Positions 21,966-27,850 of a stretch of DNA of 27,850 nt are shown piece by piece. The notes under the pieces were generated by a model. That model searched no databases. It was not told the origin of the DNA and saw only the letters and a list, made by a program, of their open reading frames with translations. How positions within the stretch are numbered: the stretch's first letter is position 1; each line of letters starts with the position of its first letter. The translations under genes were made by a program, and so were the position numbers. Where the stretch lies: positions 1 to 27,850 of the forward strand of contig JAEWDX010000285.1 of assembly GCA_023389895.1 (NCBI GenBank), given 5' to 3'. Source of the stretch: Bacillota bacterium. Its GTDB lineage: Bacteria > Bacillota > Bacilli > Bacillales > Cytobacillaceae.

Positions 21966-23885
21966 TTACTTCAAAGTAGAATTTATCTTTTTATCAATAA
22001 GAGTGGTTAAAGCTTCGATTCCTTTAGGCATTAAATGTACCCCATCAGGAGCAAAATATTCTGGATGGGTTATGGCTTCAGAATGCCAGTCAACTAAGGT
22101 GATATGCTCATTCTCTTTCGCTTTTGCTTCGAATGCATTGTTCACTTTGCTTTCCCATGGACGGGGTACTCGAGTGTTCACCAAATAAATATCGGCTTTT
22201 GAGAATGATTGAAGCAATGAATCTATTTGCGTATTTGTGAAATAACCATTTGTCCCTAATTCAATAATGACTGCATGATTGACTTGATTAAAATTGGCGT
22301 AAGATTGTGTGAGCTGAATTGCCTGAGATACTTGCCTTCCGATCTTTCCATCGATCGTCATATCTGGATATTTTTTATGCAAGCTTGCTGCAATATCTAA
22401 CATAATCGAGTCCCCAATGGCAAGTATTTTCGTATAGGCTTTATTTTCATGTGTTACATTCGTTTCTGTTTTCTCTTCTTCGGGGGTTTCTTTGTTTTGT
22501 TCAACTTTCTTCGCTAATTCTTTTTCATTCTTTTGAGTAGAGGGTTTTTTTTCTATTTCCACGCTTTCCTGCTTTTCAAATGAGCTGAGAACAGAGCCTT
22601 TACTTGCAGGAGACTGCTCATTACTTATTTTTATTTGAGTCGGATGTGTCTCAATTAACTCTTTTTGTCGATCACCTTTTACCACACCTGTGATACCAGT
22701 AGTAAACAATAGGAGGACTAGTGGTAGAAGAATAGTTGTTATTTTTCTAAAAAAAGGACATCCTCTCCAATTTAAAATATTGATTGCAAGATACTGTCGA
22801 AAGTATGAACGGAAGCCATGTTTCCGAATCGGCATTTCAATTAAGCGATATGAAAATTCCGCAATGATAAATGTGATAATTAGCTGCAAACAAACACGCC
22901 AGTATACTGGATTTCCTATTTCATACACAGGAGTACTCAACACCATAACAGGGTAATGCCAGAGGTAAATCCCGTAGGATCTTGAACCAATCCAGTGCAA
23001 GGGTTTAAAAGAAAGCAATTTTCCTAGAAAGCTCGCTGGATGACAAATACAAGCAATTAGGATAGCTGTATTTACACAAACTAGCAGCATTCCTCCTTTA
23101 TAGAGGAAAGATTGAAATTCATCAAAAAATAGAACAGAAAGAATGAGCATCCCAAATGTAATAAAACTCGTTATATTTAAAATGTTTCCTAACTTGATTG
23201 ACAGATTTTTAGAAGAAAGTCTCTTCATTGGCCAAACAAAGGCAAGAAAACAACCAATAAGTAATTCAAAGGACCGTGTATCTGTCCCATAATAGATGCG
23301 GCTCGGATCTGCACTAGGCTGGTATAATATGCTCATTAAACTAGCCGAAATTATGATTCCGATAAGTACTGAGATTGCCAAGATGCTACGCTTTTTAAAT
23401 ACATTAAATCCCGCAATTAAAATGAGTGGCCATAAAATATAAAACTGTTCTTCTATCGCTAGAGACCATAGATTCTTTAAAGGTGATGGTGATCCAAAAC
23501 TATCAAAATAGGAAACCTTATGAAAAATAAACCACCAATTACTCGTATAAAAGAGAGATGAAATGGCATCTCCTCGTACAGTGTCTAAGAGATCGCGATT
23601 AAACAGCATAACCCACACGAATGTAGTAATAATCATTACATAAGCTGCTGGCAGTAATCTTCGGATACGCTTAACCCAAAATTCACGCAAGTTTAAATCT
23701 AATTGATTTCCTTCTGCTGGTAAAACAATAGATGAAATTAAATAACCCGATAAAACAAAAAAGATGTCGACTCCTAGAAATCCTCCTCTAGCCCAGCTAA
23801 AGCCGAAATGATAGGATAAGACGGAAAGTACAGCGAACGCACGGAGTCCGTCTAGTCCAGGAATGTAGCGGTGTTTCTGTGTCAT
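21966..23885 (-). CDS. OatA-like membrane O-acyltransferase (acyltransferase 3 plus SGNH)
   Basis: This 639-residue two-domain protein resembles peptidoglycan O-acetyltransferases. Residues 1-370 form an acyltransferase-3 membrane domain: RYIPGLDGLRAFAVLSVLSY with His26, then GGFLGVDIFFVLSGYLIS, and about ten hydrophobic segments. A linker rich in Glu, Lys and Ser (about 405-480) leads to an extracellular SGNH hydrolase domain: AIGDSIM with Ser493, ELGTNG (about 542-547), and DGVH with Asp614 and His617 as the rest of the triad. The N-terminal domain carries acetyl across the membrane and the SGNH domain transfers it, usually to MurNAc, giving lysozyme resistance. Other glycans are possible targets. 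The gene is transcribed alone. Confidence 0.9.
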   Translation of the reverse strand: MTQKHRYIPGLDGLRAFAVLSVLSYHFGFSWARGGFLGVDIFFVLSGYLISSIVLPAEGNQLDLNLREFWVKRIRRLLPAAYVMIITTFVWVMLFNRDLLDTVRGDAISSLFYTSNWWFIFHKVSYFDSFGSPSPLKNLWSLAIEEQFYILWPLILIAGFNVFKKRSILAISVLIGIIISASLMSILYQPSADPSRIYYGTDTRSFELLIGCFLAFVWPMKRLSSKNLSIKLGNILNITSFITFGMLILSVLFFDEFQSFLYKGGMLLVCVNTAILIACICHPASFLGKLLSFKPLHWIGSRSYGIYLWHYPVMVLSTPVYEIGNPVYWRVCLQLIITFIIAEFSYRLIEMPIRKHGFRSYFRQYLAINILNWRGCPFFRKITTILLPLVLLLFTTGITGVVKGDRQKELIETHPTQIKISNEQSPASKGSVLSSFEKQESVEIEKKPSTQKNEKELAKKVEQNKETPEEEKTETNVTHENKAYTKILAIGDSIMLDIAASLHKKYPDMTIDGKIGRQVSQAIQLTQSYANFNQVNHAVIIELGTNGYFTNTQIDSLLQSFSKADIYLVNTRVPRPWESKVNNAFEAKAKENEHITLVDWHSEAITHPEYFAPDGVHLMPKGIEALTTLIDKKINSTLK

Positions 23886-24217
23886 ACTAAAAAAATCTCC
23901 CTCATATTTGTCGTATTCTTATGATGTTTGTATAAATATTCCTTAATTATCCAAAATGGTCATTCCTTCTATCCAATATAAGCAAGGATAAATCGTTTCA
24001 TTCTGTTTATTTTTTCGTTCTAATTAATAGACGTTAGCACTAAACCATTTTGTTTTTCTAAAATAGTAAAATTTAATGGAAATAACATCTTTTTTAGGAA
24101 TGGTAAGCCTTTTTTTATCGGAATTTCGAGATATCAGCCCTTTTTATTTGTTCTCATAAATATAACAGAGGATGGCTTGTAGATATATAAATAGTGTTAT
24201 AAATGTCGTTGTGAGGC

Positions 24218-24223
24218 TATACT
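24218..24223 (+). promoter_or_regulatory. Candidate -10 box of the tetR-ABC operon
   Basis: TATACT is followed seven or so bases later by the first operator, so a transcript starting near 24230 would be blocked by a bound repressor. The -35 (TGTTAT at 24195-24200, 17-base spacing) is weak. Confidence 0.35.
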
Positions 24224-24234
24224 AATAAAAAAAG

Positions 24235-24250
24235 GTGAGTAATTACTTAC
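24235..24250. promoter_or_regulatory. TetR operator candidate 1
   Basis: GTGAGTAATTACTTAC is a near-perfect 16-bp palindrome with AGTAATTACT at its core. It is the exact reverse complement of the site at 24293-24308. Typical of TetR-family operators that lie over the start of their own operon. Confidence 0.75.
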
Positions 24251-24292
24251 TTTTTCTCGCTTTAATATAAATGATCGTTTACACTAATTATG

Positions 24293-24308
24293 GTAAGTAA
24301 TTACTCAC
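24293..24308. promoter_or_regulatory. TetR operator candidate 2
   Basis: GTAAGTAATTACTCAC, the exact reverse complement of site 1, is centred 58 bp downstream and lies just before the ribosome binding site of tetR. Confidence 0.75.
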
Positions 24309-24330
24309 TTTGACTAAAGGAGGAATTAAA

Positions 24331-24990
24331 TTGTCAAATAAATTATTTGACGCACTTCTTACACAAGCTGTCACAAAGATAAAAACGGAAAAGCAACAAA
24401 AACTAGTCGAAACTGCAATTCAGTTATTTGCTGAAAAGGGTTATGCAAATACTTCGACGGCTGAAATAGCAAGGGCTTCCGGTGTATCAGAAGCGACCAT
24501 TTTTAAGCACTACGGAACAAAAGACAATTTATTGCTTTCTGTGATTTTACCGTTCGCAAGTGAATTATATCCATATATGGCTCAGGAAATGCTAAAGGAG
24601 ACATTATCAGAGGATACAACATTTGAACAATTCCTTCGCGCACTAATGAAGAATAGGGTTGAATATATTAGTGAAAATAAAGAAATTTTTCAAGTCCTTA
24701 TCAAAGAAATCATGTACAAAGACGAATTAAAAAAACAGCTACTTCCTTATGCTGTCGAGAATATTCCCCCATTATTCGAAGCTATATTGGGGAAATTTAA
24801 AGAGCGTGGAGAATTAATTGATCTCCCTGCTGAAAGGATTTTGAAAAATTTATTTACTTTCTTAGGTGGATTCTTTGTATCACGCTTTCTCCTGTTTAAT
24901 ACCTTCACCGTGAGTGAAGAAGAAATTGAAGATGCAATCCAATTTATCATAAACGGAATAAGAAATCCCCTGTATGACGTTCGAAAATAG
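24331..24990 (+). CDS. TetR/AcrR family transcriptional regulator
   Basis: This 219-residue repressor has the TetR helix-turn-helix in KLVETAIQLFAEKGYANTST, then AEIARASGVSEATIFKHYGT and KDNLLLSVI (about 25-72). The remaining helical domain would bind an inducer and form the dimer. The start is TTG 24331, placed by AAAGGAGG seven bases upstream; the longer frame from 24310 lacks a site and begins inside the operator. It is followed 27 bases later by the ABC ATPases, so it most likely represses itself and the exporter and is released by the exported compound. Confidence 0.9.
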   Translation: MSNKLFDALLTQAVTKIKTEKQQKLVETAIQLFAEKGYANTSTAEIARASGVSEATIFKHYGTKDNLLLSVILPFASELYPYMAQEMLKETLSEDTTFEQFLRALMKNRVEYISENKEIFQVLIKEIMYKDELKKQLLPYAVENIPPLFEAILGKFKERGELIDLPAERILKNLFTFLGGFFVSRFLLFNTFTVSEEEIEDAIQFIINGIRNPLYDVRK

Positions 24991-25017
24991 AAATAAAAAT
25001 AAGGAAGGGGTATATAT

Positions 25018-25962
25018 ATGGCTATTATTCAGATTGAGCATTTAACAAAAGATTATGGTCATAATCGTGGCGTTTTCGATGTTTCATTTAAAGTTGAAAA
25101 GGGAGAAGTATATGGCTTTTTGGGGCCAAATGGAGCTGGTAAGACGACAGCAATCCGTCATATCATGGGCTTTTCACGTCCACAGATTGGGCAAACCTTT
25201 GTAAATGGAATGGACAGTTGGAAAAACGCAAGTGAAATTCAAAAAGACCTTGGGTATTTACCAGGAGAAATTGCCCTGCCCGAATCGATGAAAGGAACAG
25301 AGTTTATCGAAATGATGGCAGAATTACGTGGAATCAAAGATATGACATACACCAATTATTTGATTGAAAAATTCGAGTTGGAACCTTCGGGCAGCTTGAA
25401 GCGAATGTCGCTAGGTATGAAACGTAAACTCGGGATTGTCACTGCCTTTATGCATGATCCAGCTGTCCTTGTGCTTGATGAGCCTACAAGTGGGCTAGAC
25501 CCGATCATGCAAAATGTCTTTATTGAATTCATTAAAGAGGAAAAAGAAAAAGGGAAAACGATTTTACTATCAAGCCATATCTTTAAAGAAATTGACGCTA
25601 CTTGCGACAAGATTTCCATTATTAAAGACGGGCGGTTAGTTTCTTCTTTTGTCGCAGATGATTTACGTCATAGTGAGGAAAAAACATTTAAGATGGAATT
25701 CAATACGAAAGAATCATTCGAACGTTTTTCAAATGAAATAAAAGCGCATAAAGAGCATAAAGTAATTTCTCTAAAACAAGACAAGAATCAGGCGGAAGTT
25801 TCTATACGCGATGCTGAAATTAACGATTTCGTCGCTTTTATATCCAATTTCGACTTAAAGTTTTTTTCAGAAATCAAGTTTACCCTCGAAGATTTTTTTA
25901 TGAAGTTTTATGACCGCAATGCAAACATGAATGGGGGTGTCGATCGAAATGGCGTTAATTGA
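25018..25962 (+). CDS. ABC exporter ATPase, first of a tandem pair
   Basis: This 314-residue ATPase is of the drug/antibiotic exporter (CcmA/DrrA-like) type. Walker A is GPNGAGKTT (36-44), Walker B VLVLDEPTSGLD starts at 150 and the switch His is in LLSSHIF. The signature is MSLGMKRK (130-137), replacing the usual LSGGQ. The C-terminal ~90 residues form an extra domain ending in FSEIKFTLEDFFMKFY. It aligns without gaps to the next gene's product through at least residue 160. AGGAAGGGG precedes the ATG. It overlaps the second ATPase by 14 bases. The substrate is unknown. Confidence 0.92.
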   Translation: MAIIQIEHLTKDYGHNRGVFDVSFKVEKGEVYGFLGPNGAGKTTAIRHIMGFSRPQIGQTFVNGMDSWKNASEIQKDLGYLPGEIALPESMKGTEFIEMMAELRGIKDMTYTNYLIEKFELEPSGSLKRMSLGMKRKLGIVTAFMHDPAVLVLDEPTSGLDPIMQNVFIEFIKEEKEKGKTILLSSHIFKEIDATCDKISIIKDGRLVSSFVADDLRHSEEKTFKMEFNTKESFERFSNEIKAHKEHKVISLKQDKNQAEVSIRDAEINDFVAFISNFDLKFFSEIKFTLEDFFMKFYDRNANMNGGVDRNGVN

Positions 25963-26830
25963 TATTAGAAATATGACAAAAGACTATGGGGATGGACGAG
26001 GAATTTTTGATATTAACCTTTCGATCGAAAAAGGAGAAGTATTCGGCTTTGTAGGCACAAATGGAGCAGGTAAAACGACGACAATCCGTCATTTAATGGG
26101 ATTTTTAAAGCCACAAAGCGGGACTGCGAGCATAAACGGATTAGACTGCTGGAAAGATGCAGCGGAAATAAAGAAATTGATTGGCTATATTCCGGGAGAA
26201 ATTGCTTTTCCAGATGCTCCGACAGGTACAGAGTTTCTCAAAAGACAAGCAGAATTATTGGGATTGAAAGATATGTCCTATTCGCAATCAATCATCCAAA
26301 GGCTACAACTGGACCCAACTGCCAATTTAAAAAGAATGTCAAAAGGGATGAAACAGAAAACGGCTATCGTGGCTGCTTTGATGGCTGATCCAGAAATCTT
26401 GATTCTTGACGAGCCGACAACGGGGCTCGATCCATTGATGAGAGTAGAATTTCTTGACATTCTGGATGAACAGAAGGAAAAAGGAAAGACGATTTTCATG
26501 TCGAGTCATATGTTCGAAGAGGTGGAACATATTTGTGACAAAGTTGCTCTTATAAAGGACGGAAAGTTAATTGCCGTCAAATCAACAAGAGAAATTAAAC
26601 ATAATCAAGATAAAGTATACAAAATAGAGTTTTTGTCACTTCATGATTATCAAAGATTTCTTTCAGAGTCGTTCGATATTGTGGATAAACATGAAAATTA
26701 TAATCAAGTGATTGTACATGTGCATGACCGTCATATTAATACACTAATGAGGGCGTTGAAGGGCTACAACATCAAGTTCATCTCAGAAATTAAGTACACG
26801 CTTGAAAAATATTTCAACAGCCTATATTAA
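25949..26830 (+). CDS. ABC exporter ATPase, second of a tandem pair
   Basis: This 293-residue paralog of the preceding gene has Walker A GTNGAGKTT (36-44), signature MSKGMKQK (130-137), Walker B ILILDEPTTGLD (about 150-161) and switch His in FMSSHMF. It ends FISEIKYTLEKYFNSLY, matching the end of the first copy. ATG 25949 is used rather than 25931, because GGGGGTG lies eight or so bases before it and the product then begins MALIDI like the first copy's MAIIQI. The two probably form a heterodimer, or serve the single permease in turn. They arose by an old tandem duplication, since identity is only moderate. Confidence 0.92.
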   Translation: MALIDIRNMTKDYGDGRGIFDINLSIEKGEVFGFVGTNGAGKTTTIRHLMGFLKPQSGTASINGLDCWKDAAEIKKLIGYIPGEIAFPDAPTGTEFLKRQAELLGLKDMSYSQSIIQRLQLDPTANLKRMSKGMKQKTAIVAALMADPEILILDEPTTGLDPLMRVEFLDILDEQKEKGKTIFMSSHMFEEVEHICDKVALIKDGKLIAVKSTREIKHNQDKVYKIEFLSLHDYQRFLSESFDIVDKHENYNQVIVHVHDRHINTLMRALKGYNIKFISEIKYTLEKYFNSLY

Positions 26831-26843
26831 GGAGGAATTTCAA

Positions 26844-27629
26844 TTGTTTAGTAAAACTATTTTCAAACAAACATTAAAAGCCAATTTAAAATTATGGATC
26901 ATCTTTACCGTAATAACTAGTGCCATTTTAGGTTTACTTGTGGCTGTTTTTGAACCATCAACGATATCCAGCATGACAGATATGGTGGAGGGCACTGCAT
27001 TAGCTGACCTATTGAAGAGTACGACGTTTTTAGGGATGCTTTCTTCGACTTTTTTCACATTACAAGGTGTCCTTTTGCCAATCGTTTATATTATTATGAC
27101 CGCAAACAGTTTGATTGCTTCACAAGTAGATAGAGGCTCAATGGCGTATTTGTTATCAACGCCGACAAAAAGAAGCACAGTCGTGTTAACACAGGCTCTT
27201 TATTTGATTGTCGCACTCGTAGTCATGCATTTGATTATAGCCCTTGTTGGAGTTTCGGCTATTCAGATTTTTCAAAGTGATGTTGACATTAGTATCTCCG
27301 ATTTTCTCATGCTTAACGTAGGCTTGTTCTTATTGATGTTTGCGATTAGCGGAATCTCGTTCTTATTCTCTTGTATATTCAACTTGTCTAAAAACTCTAT
27401 TGCTTTAGGGGCAGGAATTCCGATTGCTTTCTTTCTCTTCGAACTGATGTCTTCAGTCAGCGGAAGCCTTGATAAATTGAAATATATAACACTTAATACA
27501 TTGTTTGATAAAGATGCTATTTTAAGCGGGGACAGTTATATGATTCAATTCCTTATTTTGGCTATTATCGGTATTGTATTATATGGAATTGGAACTCGTG
27601 TCTTCAAAGAAAAGGACCTGCCTCTATAA
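26844..27629 (+). CDS. ABC-2 type exporter permease
   Basis: This 261-residue membrane protein has six hydrophobic segments, at roughly 15-37, 70-100, 115-145, 160-187, 195-217 and 232-254. The arrangement, with the first segment near the N-terminus and the NSLIASQVDRGSMAYLLSTP loop, is that of ABC-2 permeases in drug or bacteriocin exporters. The start is TTG 26844, set by AAGGAGG (26829-26835), not the longer upstream frame. It is the only permease in the operon, so two copies, or one copy with two ATPases, would form the channel. Confidence 0.88.
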   Translation: MFSKTIFKQTLKANLKLWIIFTVITSAILGLLVAVFEPSTISSMTDMVEGTALADLLKSTTFLGMLSSTFFTLQGVLLPIVYIIMTANSLIASQVDRGSMAYLLSTPTKRSTVVLTQALYLIVALVVMHLIIALVGVSAIQIFQSDVDISISDFLMLNVGLFLLMFAISGISFLFSCIFNLSKNSIALGAGIPIAFFLFELMSSVSGSLDKLKYITLNTLFDKDAILSGDSYMIQFLILAIIGIVLYGIGTRVFKEKDLPL

Positions 27630-27693
27630 TACAGATTAAGATTTGTAGATTAAAGAAGTATTGTTTTTTCTACTAAACAAGGAGGGATTAAAT

Positions 27694-27738
27694 ATGTTAA
27701 AGAATAAATTGGTAAACAGTAAAAGAACAAATTACTGA
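27694..27738 (+). pseudogene. Short frame with strong ribosome binding site, probably frameshifted remnant
   Basis: A perfect AAGGAGGG sits ahead of ATG 27694, but the frame ends after 14 codons (MLKNKLVNSKRTNY). Shifting one base near 27720 gives VKEQITEVNA, a helical protein-like continuation that stops at TGA shortly after. This suggests the start of a gene that lost its body and acquired a frameshift. A functional tiny peptide cannot be excluded. Confidence 0.35.
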
Positions 27739-27768
27739 AGTAAATGCTTGAATTATTAACTAAAATTT

Positions 27769-27809
27769 AAAGCTGCTTCCTAATAAAAGGGAAACAGCTT
27801 TTCTTTTTT
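27769..27809 (+). terminator. Terminator of the tetR-ABC operon
   Basis: AAAGCTG (27769-27775) pairs with CAGCTTT (27795-27801), extended inward by TTCC/GGAA, and the tail TTCTTTTTT follows. It ends the exporter transcript. Confidence 0.85.
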
Positions 27810-27850
27810 GATTTAGGGAAGCTGTTGCTATTTAACCTTAGCCAGCCTCC

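Larger units (their letters stand above)
23886..24330. other. Divergent intergenic region between acyltransferase and tetR
   Basis: No gene is seen. The left 300 bases are very AT-rich with several T-runs and must contain the minus-strand acyltransferase promoter, which I cannot place. At the right are a TATACT -10 candidate (24218-24223) and two mirrored operators (separate entries). Confidence 0.6.

Overview
The window looks like chromosomal DNA from a spore-forming, low-GC Firmicute of the family Bacillaceae. The evidence is AT-rich coding sequence, strong AGGAGG-type ribosome binding sites with many TTG starts, sigma-K (sporulation sigma factor) fragments, T-box-free but TPP-riboswitch-controlled thiamine genes, an OatA-type acyltransferase and a stand-alone RND pump of the SwrC type. 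No rRNA, tRNA, CRISPR array, transposase or phage gene is visible.

Layout. (1) 1-2470 is a scrambled zone. Two partial sigK reading frames that share a 66-bp direct repeat flank a DUF4275 gene and a mepB-like gene. The zone also holds a minus-strand protein remnant, a strongly folded segment (589-682) and a broken GNAT acetyltransferase start. (2) 2473-2937 is an OsmC-family gene. (3) 3111-9695 is a complete thiamine salvage operon: promoter, two TPP riboswitches in tandem (each with its own terminator), tenA, a pyrimidine-type ABC transporter (thiZ, thiX, thiY), thiW, thiD, thiM, thiE and a terminator. Imported or degraded thiamine pieces are recovered as pyrimidine (ThiXYZ, TenA, ThiD) and thiazole (ThiW, ThiM), then joined by ThiE. 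No de novo thiC or thiG is present here. (4) 9730-12762, minus strand, is a large RND efflux pump convergent with the thiamine operon.

(5) 13216-21854 is a peptide-utilisation operon. An IclR regulator with a palindrome in its leader comes first, followed by two Opp/Dpp ATPases, an M19 dipeptidase-like enzyme, a lipoprotein peptide-binding protein, two permeases and an S33 alpha/beta hydrolase resembling proline iminopeptidase. The logic is import of a peptide or peptide-like compound followed by cytoplasmic cleavage; the specific substrate is not visible. This is the best candidate for an undescribed pathway because the M19 protein has HxH where the family normally has HxD. (6) 21966-23885, minus strand, is an OatA-like membrane O-acyltransferase. 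(7) 24235-27810 is a TetR-controlled ABC-2 exporter: two exactly mirrored 16-bp operators, tetR, two tandem paralogous ATPases, one permease, a short broken frame and a terminator.

All assignments are by reading motifs; no database search was possible. Starts were moved from the longest frame where a Shine-Dalgarno sequence clearly decided the matter.
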